Source: Acidisphaera sp.
GTDB taxonomy: Bacteria; Pseudomonadota; Alphaproteobacteria; Acetobacterales; Acetobacteraceae
Direction of reading: 5' to 3'
DNA length: 35,053 nucleotides
NCBI GenBank assembly: GCA_019240635.1
Contig: JAFAYA010000116.1
Location: 1-35,053, forward strand
Position numbers and translations under genes: made by a program. The notes beneath the pieces are model-generated. The model was not told the origin of the DNA, did not search any database, and was given only the letters and a program-made list of their open reading frames with translations. This document shows, in pieces, positions 1 through 7,926 of the stretch. Each line of letters opens with the position of its first letter. Positions within the stretch are counted from its first letter, which is position 1.

Positions 1-121
1 GGCGGGTGCGCCATCTGCATCGTGAATCGCACCACCAGAGAGTCTGCTTGTGGGCCGATTCACGCTGCAGTCGGGAACCGACTGCAGCGATCGGACCACT
101 AGAGTACGGTCTGTCGCACCC
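1..121. promoter_or_regulatory. Self-complementary leader upstream of the ammonia-lyase gene
   Basis: Three nested or adjacent inverted repeats fill the leader. GGGTGCG (4-10) pairs with CGCACCC (115-121). CGTGAATCG (21-29) pairs with CGATTCACG (56-64). CGCTGCAGTCGG (63-74) pairs perfectly with 78-89 around a 3-base GAA loop. The outer pair encloses both inner ones, so the RNA could form a multi-branch structure ending 10 bases before the Shine-Dalgarno (AGGAGG, 132-137). Alternatively the repeats are DNA operator sites. It matches no riboswitch class that I recognise, and upstream sequence is missing. Confidence 0.4.
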
Positions 122-148
122 ACGGATGCGCAGGAGGTGTAACGCCCG

Positions 149-1321
149 GTGTCCGAAACCCTGTGGCTGAATCATCCCGGCTTCGCGCGGTCGAATTATC
201 CGTTCGCAGAACTGCTCTCCCTTGCGCATGCCGGGGCGGCGCGGGATGCGCTCGTCGCCTGTCCCGCCTATGCGGTCACGCCGATGCGCGACCTGCCCGA
301 TGTCGCCGCACGGGCGGGGGTCGCGCGCGTGCTCTACAAGGATGAGGGCGGACGGTTCGGACTGGGAAGCTTCAAGGGGCTGGGCGGCGCCTACGCCGTG
401 GCGCGGCTGCTCGCCGCGCATGTCCGCGCCGCCACCGGCGAGCCGGCATCGCCGGCCGACCTCGTCGGCGGGCGCTGGCGCGCACTCACCGCCGACGTCA
501 CGGTCGCCTGCGCGACCGACGGCAACCACGGCCGCTCGGTCGCGGCGGGAGCTCGCCGGTTCGGTGCGCGCTGCCGGATTTTTTTGCACGCCGAGGTCAG
601 CCAGGGGCGCGAGGACGCGATCGCGGCGTTCGGCGCCGACATCGTCCGGGTGCCCGGCACCTACGACGATGCGGTGCGCGCGGCCGCGCTCGCCGCGAAA
701 CGGGAAGGACTGCACCTGGTCTCCGACACGTCCTGGCCGGGATACGAGGACGTGCCGGCCGACGTGATGCGCGGCTACGGCGTGATGATGCTCGAAGCCG
801 GGGAGCAGCTCGAAGTGCCGCCGACCCACGCCTTCATCCAGGGCGGCGTAGGCGGCCTGGCGGCCGCCGTGTGCGCGCATCTCTGGGAGGCGCACGGCCC
901 GTCCGGCGCGATCGTCGTCGTCGTCGAGCCGGAGCGTGCCGACTGCCTGTTCCAGTCGGCGCTGGCCGGCGCGCCGCGCCCGAGTTCGGGCGACCTGCGC
1001 ACGATCATGTCCGGCCTCGCATGCGGTGAGGTGTCCTGGCTCGCCTGGCGCGTGCTCGCGGCCGGGGCGCACGGCTTCATGCGCATCGCTGATATCGCGG
1101 CGATCGAGGGCATGCGGACGCTGGCCCGGCCCGGCCGTGGGCGACCCGGCATCGTCGCCGGCGATTCGGCGACCGCGGGGCTCGCCGGCCTGCTCATCGC
1201 CGCCGCCGACGCGGCGATGCGAGCGGCGCTGCGCCTGGACGAAACGTCCCGCGTGCTGCTGATCGGCAGCGAGGGCGCGACCGACCCTCTGCTGTATGCG
1301 GAACTGGTCGCCGGGGCATAG
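149..1321 (+). CDS. Diaminopropionate ammonia-lyase-like PLP enzyme
   Basis: The 390-residue protein belongs to the fold-type II PLP enzymes and most resembles diaminopropionate ammonia-lyase (DpaL/YgeX), which converts 2,3-diaminopropionate to pyruvate and ammonia in the cytoplasm. The PLP lysine is K76 in GLGSFKGLGG. The DGNHG motif (D124) and SDTSW (D193) sit where the Escherichia coli enzyme has its two catalytic aspartates. A glycine-rich phosphate-binding loop is QGGVGG (231-236). Length matches the family (about 400). The start is GTG, supported by AGGAGG at 132-137. The gene is monocistronic, ends in a hairpin and converges on the DapA-family gene. A related threonine/serine dehydratase activity cannot be excluded, but the N-terminal sequence is typical of DpaL. 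Confidence 0.85.
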   Translation: MSETLWLNHPGFARSNYPFAELLSLAHAGAARDALVACPAYAVTPMRDLPDVAARAGVARVLYKDEGGRFGLGSFKGLGGAYAVARLLAAHVRAATGEPASPADLVGGRWRALTADVTVACATDGNHGRSVAAGARRFGARCRIFLHAEVSQGREDAIAAFGADIVRVPGTYDDAVRAAALAAKREGLHLVSDTSWPGYEDVPADVMRGYGVMMLEAGEQLEVPPTHAFIQGGVGGLAAAVCAHLWEAHGPSGAIVVVVEPERADCLFQSALAGAPRPSSGDLRTIMSGLACGEVSWLAWRVLAAGAHGFMRIADIAAIEGMRTLARPGRGRPGIVAGDSATAGLAGLLIAAADAAMRAALRLDETSRVLLIGSEGATDPLLYAELVAGA

Positions 1322-1363
1322 AGCAGGATGGATTCGCTTGCGCTCATCCATCCTGCTCTATCT
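1319..1363 (+). terminator. Intrinsic-type terminator hairpin after the ammonia-lyase gene
   Basis: A perfect 13-bp stem, GAGCAGGATGGAT (1321-1333) with its complement at 1346-1358, encloses a 12-base loop and is followed by a T-rich run. The stem begins at the last base of the TAG stop. It can serve as a terminator for the plus-strand gene and may act in the opposite direction for the convergent gene ending at 1419. Confidence 0.7.
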
Positions 1364-1418
1364 CTTTATCTCATCGTGTGATTCACGCCTCCGGTGATTC
1401 CACCTCCGGCGATCGCAC

Positions 1419-2480
1419 TCAGTCCAACCAGCGCTGAAGGTTCTCGGCGACGAAATCGTCGTCCGCGAGGTCGGCGTGCTCGGCGCAGACGCGGTCGATC
1501 TGCTCGCGCTGGCCGGGGCTCAGCCCTTCCGCGGGGTCGAGGCAAAGAATATTGGCGAGCAGGCCCTGCCGGCGCAGCACTTCGTGGCAGCCGGCGATGC
1601 AACCGGCGAAGTCGTTGGCGACGTCGAAGAACGCGGCGTTGCAGTCGGTGACGCGGCTGTCGAGCGCCAGCAGGTCGGCATCGACCGTGCCGCTGCGGGC
1701 CGCCTCCCGGCAGCGCCGCAGAATGTCTACGGCGCCGCGCACCCAGACCGACCAGTGGCCGAGCAGGCCGCCGCGGAAGCATACCGTCACCGGCCGCCCG
1801 TCGCGCAGGACGGTGAACGGCGTTACGAGGTCGAGCACGATGTGGTCGTCATTGCCGGTGTAGAGGGCGACGCGATCCTCGGCGCGCGCGGCGACGACGC
1901 CGCGCACGACGTCGAGCGTGCGGTAGCGGTTGAACGGCGCCACTTTGATGGCCAGCACGTTGTCGATCGCCGCGAACCGCGCCCAGAACCGCGCGCTGAG
2001 CGAGAGGCCGCCGACCGCCGGCTGGAGATAGAAGCCGACGAGCGGAATTTCCTCGGCCACCGCCGCGCAATGCGCAACCAGCGACTCCTCGTCGGCGCCG
2101 TGCATCGCCGCCAGGCTGAGCAGCCCGGCGTGGTAGCCGAGGCCGACAGCCATGTGCGCCTCGCGCCGCGCCTGCTCGGTGCGGCCGGCGAGACCGGCGA
2201 TCAGCGCGATCGGCCGGTCGGCCCAGGCCGCCGCCTCGCGCGCGGCGGTCGCGAGCACCGGCTCATACAGCCCGGCCTCGCGGATCGCGAACTGCGTCGT
2301 GTGCACGCCGACGGCCAGCCCGCCGGCGCCGGCGTCGATATAATAGCGGGTGAGCGCCCGCTGACGGCGCGCATCGAGGCGCCGGGCTGCGTCCAGCGCC
2401 AGCGGATGGGCGGGAATCACGGCGCCGGATTGCACGATTTTCAGGACGGGGGCGGGCAGGGCGGTTCGGTGCAGCGGCAT
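1419..2480 (-). CDS. Dihydrodipicolinate synthase (DapA)/N-acetylneuraminate lyase family protein
   Basis: The 353-residue protein looks like a class I aldolase of the DapA/NanA superfamily, a TIM barrel that forms a Schiff base with pyruvate or another 2-oxo acid. The lysine is K179 in LAIKVAPF. The conserved tyrosine is Y151 in FYLQP, at the place of YNxP. The VHTTQF segment (59-64) stands where the family has its paired threonines. It is longer than the usual 290-300 residues, with an extended C-terminal helical region rich in Asp and Cys. It starts 10 bases after the prfA stop, with an AGGA Shine-Dalgarno overlapping that stop, so the two are co-transcribed. It is probably not the biosynthetic DapA; the substrate is unknown. 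Confidence 0.75.
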   Translation of the reverse strand: MPLHRTALPAPVLKIVQSGAVIPAHPLALDAARRLDARRQRALTRYYIDAGAGGLAVGVHTTQFAIREAGLYEPVLATAAREAAAWADRPIALIAGLAGRTEQARREAHMAVGLGYHAGLLSLAAMHGADEESLVAHCAAVAEEIPLVGFYLQPAVGGLSLSARFWARFAAIDNVLAIKVAPFNRYRTLDVVRGVVAARAEDRVALYTGNDDHIVLDLVTPFTVLRDGRPVTVCFRGGLLGHWSVWVRGAVDILRRCREAARSGTVDADLLALDSRVTDCNAAFFDVANDFAGCIAGCHEVLRRQGLLANILCLDPAEGLSPGQREQIDRVCAEHADLADDDFVAENLQRWLD

Positions 2481-2490
2481 CAGCGGGTTC

Positions 2491-3546
2491 CTACTCCATG
2501 GCGGCGAGGCGCGCCGCCTCGTCCTCGGCGGTCAGCGCATCGATGAACTCGTCCAGCTCGCCCAGCATCACCCGGTCGATCTTGTAGAGCGTCAGGTCGA
2601 TGCGGTGGTCGGAGACGCGGCCCTGCGGAAAGTTGTAGGTGCGGATGCGCTCGCTGCGGTCGCCGGTGCCGACCTGCGCCCGGCGGTCGGCGGCGCGGGT
2701 CGCGTGCAGGCTGGCGCGCTGCTGCTCGTAAAGCCGGGCGCGGAGAATCTTCATCGCCTTCGCGCGGTTCTTGTGCTGGCTTTTTTCCTCCTGCATCGCG
2801 ACCGCGATGCCGGTCGGCAGGTGGGTGATGCGCACCGCGCTCTCGGTCTTGTTCACGTGCTGGCCGCCGGCGCCGGACGCGCGATACACATCGACGCGCA
2901 GGTCGCCCTCGTCCACCTGCACGTCCACCTCCTCGGCCTCCGGCAGCACGGCGACGGTGACCGTGGAGGTGTGGATGCGTCCCTGGCTCTCGGTCTGCGG
3001 TACGCGCTGCACGCGATGCACGCCGGATTCGTATTTCAGCCGGGCGAACACCCCGCGCCCGGTGATTTCGGCGATGCCCTCCTTGATGCCGCCAAGTCCG
3101 GTGTCGGCGTATTCCAGAATTTCCGTGCGCCAGCCGCGCGAGTCGGCGTAGCGCTGGTACATCGCGAACAGCTCGGCGGCGAACAGCGTGGCTTCGTCGC
3201 CGCCGGCGGCGGGGCGGATTTCCAGGATGGCGGCGCGCTCGTCGGCCTCGTCCTTCGGCAGCAGGGCGAGGCGGATTTCCTGCTCGAGGGCGGGGACGCG
3301 CGGCTTCAGCTCGCGCATTTCCGCTTCGGCGAGGTCGTGCATTTCGGGGTCGGCGAGCATGGCCTCCGCCTCGGCGAGTGCACGTTCGGCGGCGCGCAAT
3401 TCGCCGATGCGGGCGACGACGGGTTCGATGTCGGACAGCTCTTTCGAGGCGCGGGCGTAGGCGTCGCCGGAAAATGCTTCGTTCAGGCCGGCGCGCAATT
3501 CTTCGGCGCGGGCGACGATACGGTCGAGTTTTTCGGCGAGGTTCAT
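2491..3546 (-). CDS. prfA: Peptide chain release factor 1
   Basis: The 351-residue RF1 recognises UAA/UAG and triggers peptidyl-tRNA hydrolysis. The GGQ catalytic motif is at 227-229 (GAGGQHVNK) and the codon-reading tripeptide is PQT at 183-185 (PxT class), which separates RF1 from RF2. Length is normal (E. coli 360). The start [11 protein letters not shown] matches the family N-terminus. No Shine-Dalgarno precedes the ATG, but a promoter-like TAAATC lies only 6 bases upstream. In many proteobacteria the next gene is prmC, the methyltransferase for the GGQ glutamine. Here a DapA-family gene takes that place and no prmC is in the window. Confidence 0.97.
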   Translation of the reverse strand: MNLAEKLDRIVARAEELRAGLNEAFSGDAYARASKELSDIEPVVARIGELRAAERALAEAEAMLADPEMHDLAEAEMRELKPRVPALEQEIRLALLPKDEADERAAILEIRPAAGGDEATLFAAELFAMYQRYADSRGWRTEILEYADTGLGGIKEGIAEITGRGVFARLKYESGVHRVQRVPQTESQGRIHTSTVTVAVLPEAEEVDVQVDEGDLRVDVYRASGAGGQHVNKTESAVRITHLPTGIAVAMQEEKSQHKNRAKAMKILRARLYEQQRASLHATRAADRRAQVGTGDRSERIRTYNFPQGRVSDHRIDLTLYKIDRVMLGELDEFIDALTAEDEAARLAAME

Positions 3547-3552
3547 ATGGGA

Positions 3553-3580
3553 GATTTAGACGTAAGGTTCGCTCGGTGAA
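3553..3580 (-). promoter_or_regulatory. Possible promoter of prfA, giving a leaderless mRNA
   Basis: On the minus strand TTCACC (3575-3580) and TAAATC (3553-3558) are separated by 16 bases. The -10-like box ends 6 bases from the prfA ATG, so transcription would begin at or next to the start codon. This fits the missing Shine-Dalgarno. Both boxes are imperfect (4 of 6 matches each). Confidence 0.3.
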
Positions 3581-3620
3581 GCACCACGGAGGCTGTCCCT
3601 TCCTGCCCACGATTGTGCGT

Positions 3621-3699
3621 CCGTTGGCGCGGCCCGCGTCAACCCCGAGCGCGCTGCGCGCGTCGCTGATGCGATGGTTGACCCGGGCCACGCCAACGG
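3621..3699. repeat. 24-bp inverted repeat upstream of prfA
   Basis: The arms at 3621-3644 and 3676-3699 are complementary at 22 of 24 positions and are separated by 31 bases rich in GCGC. Each arm has GGCCCG or CGGGCC at its core and ends in GTCAACC or GGTTGAC. No reading frame with family features crosses it. It could be a REP-like element, an operator pair or a transcript hairpin in the hisS-prfA gap. Confidence 0.6.
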
Positions 3700-3766
3700 C
3701 AGGGTTTGCTTGGGGTCAGAAAGGACGGAACTGCACACCGCCGGCTTTCTCGATCGAAGCAAAACT

Positions 3767-3843
3767 GCCGGTTCGGCGGGGAGATCAAGGCCGGCGTGGG
3801 CGGCGGCGAAGCCGCTTGGCCTTGAGCTGGCCGACGAACCGGC
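3767..3843. repeat. Nested long hairpin downstream of hisS (possible terminator)
   Basis: GCCGGTTCG (3767-3775) pairs with CGAACCGGC (3835-3843). Inside it TCAAGGCC (3785-3792) pairs with GGCCTTGA (3818-3825), and inside that GCGGC pairs with GCCGC around GGCGAA. Together they form an imperfect 77-base hairpin beginning 43 bases after the hisS stop. There is no U-run on either strand, so intrinsic termination is uncertain. With the element at 3621-3699 it accounts for most of the 339-base gene-free stretch 3547-3885. Confidence 0.5.
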
Positions 3844-3885
3844 CGGACAATGAGCAATCGAGGCAGTCGGCTGCACGCGGGCGTT

Positions 3886-5121
3886 TTACGCGAGCCGGGA
3901 GGCAAGCTCCGCGATCGGCACTTCCGTCTGCTCGCCTGTGGAAAAATCCTTGACCTGCGCCACACCCGTCGCGAGTTCCGCATCACCGAGGATCACGGCA
4001 GCGCGGGCGCCGATGCGGTTGGCGCGCTCCATGCGGCGGCGCAAATTGCCGCGATACGCCATTTCGGCGCGCAGCCCGGCCTGGCGCAGCGCCTGCACCG
4101 CCGCGATCGCCGCCGGCTCCGCCGCCTCTCCCACCGGCACGACGGCGATCGGCGCGGGTTCCGGCGGCGGCGCGTCCAGCAGCATCGCCAGCCGCTCCAC
4201 GCCGGCCGCCCAGCCGACCGCCGGTGTCGGCGGGCCGCCCATCTCCTCGACGAGGCCGTCGTAACGGCCGCCGCCCATCACGGTGCCCTGCGCGCCCAAT
4301 GCCTCGGTGACGAATTCGAACGCCGTGTGTCCGTAATAGTCGAGCCCGCGCACGATGCGCGGGTTCTCCCGGAACGGCACGCCAAAGCGGTCGAGCAGGC
4401 GGCGGAGGTCGTCATAGAAGCGCGCGGCTTCGGGCGTCAGGAAGGGCGCGATGGTCGGTGCGTCGGCGACCACGCGGCGGTCGCGCTCGTCCTTGCTGTC
4501 GAGGATGCGCAGCGGATTGCGCTCCAGGCGCTGCAGGCTGTCTTCCGACAGCGTGTCGCGATGGGCGGTGAAATAGGCGACGAGGGCGGCGCGATACGCG
4601 TCGCGGCTCGGCCGGTCGCCGAGCGTGTTCACCTCCAGCACGGTCAAGCGGTCCACGCCGAGCGCGCGCAGCACGTTCCAGCCGCAGGCGATCACCTCGG
4701 CGTCGGATATCGGCTCGGCCGAGCCGATCGCTTCGATGTCGACCTGGTGGAACTGCCGGCCCCGGCCCTTTTGCGGCCGCTCGTAACGGAACATCGGGCC
4801 GGCATAGAACACCTTTTGCGGCAGCGACTGCGTCAGGCCGTTGCTGACCAGGGCGCGGCAGATGCCGGCGGTGGCCTCCGGCCGCAACGTGATTGACTCG
4901 CCGCTGCGGTCCGTGAACGTGTACATCTCCTTCATCACGACGTCGGACGTCTCCCCGAGCGAGCGGGAGAAGACGCGCGTATCCTCGAAGATCGGCGTGG
5001 TCCATTCGTCGAAGCCGTACGACCAGACGATGCGGCGGGCGGTGTCGATCACGTGGCGGTGCCGGCGCTGATCCTCGCCGATCAGGTCGTGCGTACCGCG
5101 GACTGGCTGCAGCGCGCTCAC
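3886..5121 (-). CDS. hisS: Histidyl-tRNA synthetase
   Basis: The 411-residue class II aminoacyl-tRNA synthetase charges tRNA-His. N-terminal RGTHDL, motif 2 ([19 protein letters not shown]), the HisA signature [13 protein letters not shown] and motif 3 ([10 protein letters not shown]) are all present, followed by an alpha/beta anticodon-binding domain near the C-terminus. Length is normal (E. coli 424). It begins with GTG in a GTGA overlap with the stop of the small HTH gene and has no clear Shine-Dalgarno, which suggests translational coupling. It is the last gene of an ispG-HTH-hisS group. Confidence 0.97.
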   Translation of the reverse strand: MSALQPVRGTHDLIGEDQRRHRHVIDTARRIVWSYGFDEWTTPIFEDTRVFSRSLGETSDVVMKEMYTFTDRSGESITLRPEATAGICRALVSNGLTQSLPQKVFYAGPMFRYERPQKGRGRQFHQVDIEAIGSAEPISDAEVIACGWNVLRALGVDRLTVLEVNTLGDRPSRDAYRAALVAYFTAHRDTLSEDSLQRLERNPLRILDSKDERDRRVVADAPTIAPFLTPEAARFYDDLRRLLDRFGVPFRENPRIVRGLDYYGHTAFEFVTEALGAQGTVMGGGRYDGLVEEMGGPPTPAVGWAAGVERLAMLLDAPPPEPAPIAVVPVGEAAEPAAIAAVQALRQAGLRAEMAYRGNLRRRMERANRIGARAAVILGDAELATGVAQVKDFSTGEQTEVPIAELASRLA

Positions 5122-5393
5122 GGCGACGCGGGAGTGGCCTGGGACCAGGGCACCAGGTCTTCAAAATCGACGCGCAAGGTCCGGGCGATGGCGGCGATGT
5201 CGCTGAGCCGGCCCTGTTCCCCACTCTCATCGAGCTTCGCGACTGCCGCCTCGGGCACGCCGGCCGCGGTGGCGAGGGCCGGGATCGTCATGCCGCGATG
5301 CTCGCGCCATACGCGCAGCGGCGACTCGCCTGCCATGAGGCGCTGCACCAGGATCGAGGGGACCAGCTCTTCCTCGGCTATTTCAGCCTGCAT
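5118..5393 (-). CDS. Small XRE-like helix-turn-helix protein
   Basis: The 91-residue protein carries a helix-turn-helix in its middle ([22 protein letters not shown]), preceded by an acidic N-terminus and [12 protein letters not shown], a phrase typical of small XRE regulators and of antitoxin C-terminal domains. I chose the ATG at 5393 because GGAG lies 10 bases upstream; a GTG two codons earlier (5399) is too close to that site. It sits 7 bases after the ispG stop and overlaps hisS by 4 bases. No toxin partner is adjacent. A role in controlling this operon is possible but not shown. Confidence 0.75.
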   Translation of the reverse strand: MQAEIAEEELVPSILVQRLMAGESPLRVWREHRGMTIPALATAAGVPEAAVAKLDESGEQGRLSDIAAIARTLRVDFEDLVPWSQATPASP

Positions 5394-5400
5394 CAGCACG

Positions 5401-6525
5401 TCACTCCGCGGCAGCCGGCACTGGCTGCGGGGCGGCGGCGAGCTCGGCGGCCTTGGCTTCCACCATCTCCACGATGTGGTCGATCATGCGGTCGGCCTCG
5501 ATCGTGTGGTCGGTGCGGCCGGCGCGATAGACCATGTGGCGGCCGGCACCGCCGCCGGTGATGCCGAGATCGGTCATAAGCGCCTCGCCCGGCCCGTTCA
5601 CCACGCAGCCGATGATCGACAGGGTCAGCGGCGTCTCGATATGCGCGAGCCGTTCTTCCAGCGCGGCGACGGTCTCGATCACATTGAATCCCTGCCGCGC
5701 GCAGGACGGGCAGGAGATGATGCGCACGCCGCGATGCCGCAGGCCCAAGGATTTCAGCAGCTCCCAGCCGACCAGCACCTCCTCCTCCGGCTCGGCGGAG
5801 AGGCTGACGCGCAGGGTGTCGCCGATGCCGGCCCAGAGCAGGCTGCCGAGCCCGATGGCCGACTTTACCGTGCCGGTGCGCCGGCCGCCGGCCTCGGTTA
5901 TCCCGATATGCAGGGGATGGTCGCAGACCTCGGCGAGCTGCTGGTACGCAGCGACCGCCATGAACACGTCGGACGCCTTCACGCTGATCTTGAAATCGTG
6001 GAAATCGTGGTCCTGCAGGATCTTCGCGTGCTCGAGCGCGCTCTCGACCAGCGCCTCGGGGTTGGGCTCGCCGTATTTCTCCAGCAGATGGCGCTCCAGC
6101 GAGCCGGCGTTGACGCCGATGCGCATCGAGCAGCCGTGGTCGCGCGCCGCCTTCACCACCTCGCGCACTCGCTCCGGGCTGCCGATGTTGCCGGGGTTGA
6201 TGCGCAGGCAGGCGGCACCGCTCTCGGCGGCCTCGATGGCGCGCTTGTAGTGAAAATGGATGTCGGCGACGACCGGCACGTCCACCTGGCGGACGATGTC
6301 GGCGAGCGCCAGCGCGCTTGGCTGGTCGGGGCAGGAGACCCGGACGATGTCCACGCCGGCGCGCTCGGCGCGGCGGATCTGGGCGACCGTCCCGGCCACA
6401 TCGGTGGTCGGCGTGTTCGTCATGGTCTGCACGCTGATCGGCGCGCCGTCGCCGACCGGAACGCGGCCGACATAGACCCGCCGGGACTTTCGGCGGTCGA
6501 TCTGCTGGTATGGGCGATAGCTCAT
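5401..6525 (-). CDS. ispG: 4-hydroxy-3-methylbut-2-en-1-yl diphosphate synthase (flavodoxin/ferredoxin)
   Basis: The 374-residue protein carries out the reductive ring opening of methylerythritol cyclodiphosphate in the MEP isoprenoid pathway. The three [4Fe-4S] cysteines are in ISCPSCARQ (CxxC) and in [11 protein letters not shown] near the C-terminus. The TIM-barrel substrate domain opens with [10 protein letters not shown] and QTMTNTPT. The frame stays open upstream, but the ATG at 6525 (MSYRPYQQ) fits the family N-terminus and has GGAGCGAG 5 bases upstream. The extension to 6717 is low-complexity arginine/proline shadow sequence. It lies between rodZ and the HTH gene. Confidence 0.97.
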   Translation of the reverse strand: MSYRPYQQIDRRKSRRVYVGRVPVGDGAPISVQTMTNTPTTDVAGTVAQIRRAERAGVDIVRVSCPDQPSALALADIVRQVDVPVVADIHFHYKRAIEAAESGAACLRINPGNIGSPERVREVVKAARDHGCSMRIGVNAGSLERHLLEKYGEPNPEALVESALEHAKILQDHDFHDFKISVKASDVFMAVAAYQQLAEVCDHPLHIGITEAGGRRTGTVKSAIGLGSLLWAGIGDTLRVSLSAEPEEEVLVGWELLKSLGLRHRGVRIISCPSCARQGFNVIETVAALEERLAHIETPLTLSIIGCVVNGPGEALMTDLGITGGGAGRHMVYRAGRTDHTIEADRMIDHIVEMVEAKAAELAAAPQPVPAAAE

Positions 6526-6613
6526 TCGGACTCGCTCCGATGGTGCGTTGCAGCACAATGGCGTGCTGCCCCCAGGATTTCCACCGCTTCCCTGGCTGGC
6601 AGGTATGCGAGGG

Positions 6614-7708
6614 CTACTGCGGAGCCGCCGCGGCCTGGCCCGTGGGCAATGGCGGGGAGGGCGGCTGCGGCGACGGGGTGGCGGCCGACTGAGCCGGGCG
6701 TGGCGGCGCCTTGGCATTGGCGATCTGCGCCTGCAGCTTGCCGTCCTTGATCATGTCCGGGTCGAGCGGCAGGTCCCGGCGCACCGCGCCGTTGGCGCCG
6801 ATCGACGGAGCCACGCTGCCGTCGACCAGAAGGTCGAGCCCGCCGGCATTGCCGGTCGTCAGCACGGGCTGCGGACCGGCCGGCACCGGCCAGGCCTCGC
6901 CGCTGTGGAGCACCCGGTTCAGCAGCACCTTTCCGGCGGGATCACGCACCTGCACCCAGGCATCGGCATGAGCCCGCAGCACGATGCGTCCCTGATCCGG
7001 TCCGGGCACGGGACTCGACGCTCCCGTCGCGGCGGGGGGCGTTGGACCCGGCACCGCGGCGGGCATCGGCGGCGCGGTGGCGATCGCCGCCGGCGATGCC
7101 GCGCGCAGCGCGGGGGGCGGTGGCGGAATGGCGGCGGCGGCGGAACTCGGCGGCACCGAGGGCACGGCCGGCTCGGGCGCCACCACCGGGGGCGCCGGGG
7201 CGGCCTGGGGCGGCATTGGGGACGCCGGGGCAGGGCTCGCCGTCTCGGCCAGCGGCGCCAGCCGGTCCGGCACCTGCTGCACCGTCTGTCCGGGCTGCTC
7301 GCCGGACATGCGGTACCAGGCCACGTACGCGCCGGCCGCCAGCACCGCGCCGAGCAGTACCACGGCCCCGGTGGGGACGCCGCGCTCCGCCACGGGTGCG
7401 GGAAACTCCAGTTCCGTCCTGCGGTTCACGTCGCCCGCTTCCGCACGGAACCGGCGCGCCACCTCGTCCTGGTCGAGGCCGAGCAGCGCGGCATAGGCGC
7501 GCACGAAACCGATCGTGTAGGTGCCGCCCGGCAGGTCGGCGGTGCGGCCGTCCTCGATCGCCAGCAGGTAGGGATAGCGGATGCGCAGGCTCGCCTCGAC
7601 GTCGTCGAGCGACCAGCCGAGTCGCTCGCGGACGCTCCGCAGCTCCGCCCCGATGCGCGGCGCACCGAGCGGCGCCTCAATCAGATCAGGTTCGGCGGAG
7701 GTGGTCAT
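6614..7708 (-). CDS. rodZ: RodZ-like helix-turn-helix membrane protein with DUF4115
   Basis: The 364-residue protein has the RodZ layout. A cytoplasmic HTH_25 domain spans residues 15-90 ([21 protein letters not shown]), one membrane segment about 113-132, then a Pro/Ala-rich periplasmic linker (145-245), and a DUF4115 beta domain (about 245-325: [20 protein letters not shown]). RodZ links the MreB cytoskeleton to the elongation machinery and helps set cell shape. The ATG is preceded by AAGGGGGCGGC. It is 88 bases from ispG; rodZ-ispG linkage is common in proteobacteria and fits one operon. The alanine/proline tail after DUF4115 is longer than usual. Confidence 0.88.
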   Translation of the reverse strand: MTTSAEPDLIEAPLGAPRIGAELRSVRERLGWSLDDVEASLRIRYPYLLAIEDGRTADLPGGTYTIGFVRAYAALLGLDQDEVARRFRAEAGDVNRRTELEFPAPVAERGVPTGAVVLLGAVLAAGAYVAWYRMSGEQPGQTVQQVPDRLAPLAETASPAPASPMPPQAAPAPPVVAPEPAVPSVPPSSAAAAIPPPPPALRAASPAAIATAPPMPAAVPGPTPPAATGASSPVPGPDQGRIVLRAHADAWVQVRDPAGKVLLNRVLHSGEAWPVPAGPQPVLTTGNAGGLDLLVDGSVAPSIGANGAVRRDLPLDPDMIKDGKLQAQIANAKAPPRPAQSAATPSPQPPSPPLPTGQAAAAPQ

Positions 7709-7838
7709 GCCGCCCCCTTCCGCTCGCTCGCGTCGATCGGCGCCAGCCTCGATCGGTCATCCTGCAGCACGGCGTTCGATCCGCGTCGGCCTCTGTTGCT
7801 GCAAAGCGCTGTAAAATAGCGATCGCCTGCGCGGCATC

Positions 7839-7867
7839 ATCTAACCCCAGACGCCGCCGCTTGCCAA
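7839..7867 (-). promoter_or_regulatory. Possible promoter for rodZ-ispG-HTH-hisS
   Basis: TTGGCA (7862-7867, minus strand) lies 17 bases from TTAGAT (7839-7844) in the 218-base gap between ptsP and rodZ. The -35 is near consensus and the -10 is weak (3 of 6). It would give a leader of about 125 bases. No strong competing structure was seen in the gap. Confidence 0.25.
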
Positions 7868-7926
7868 CGGCTGCGAGGCCCGCCGGTTCACGGCGGCGCA
7901 AGATGAGCCGAGCGCGCGTGCGGCGG

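Noticed and set aside
1-121. tRNA gene at the window start
   Set aside because: The segments pair, and a CCACCA is present, but there is no T-loop (TTCRA), no anticodon arm of the right size and no acceptor stem geometry.
3547-3885. A coding gene in the hisS-prfA gap
   Set aside because: Frames crossing it are arginine-rich, lack ribosome sites and run over the inverted repeats. Nothing matches a known family.
6526-6717. N-terminal extension of ispG
   Set aside because: The arginine/proline-rich residues are not family-like and the frame overlaps the end of rodZ; the ATG at 6525 has a proper ribosome site.
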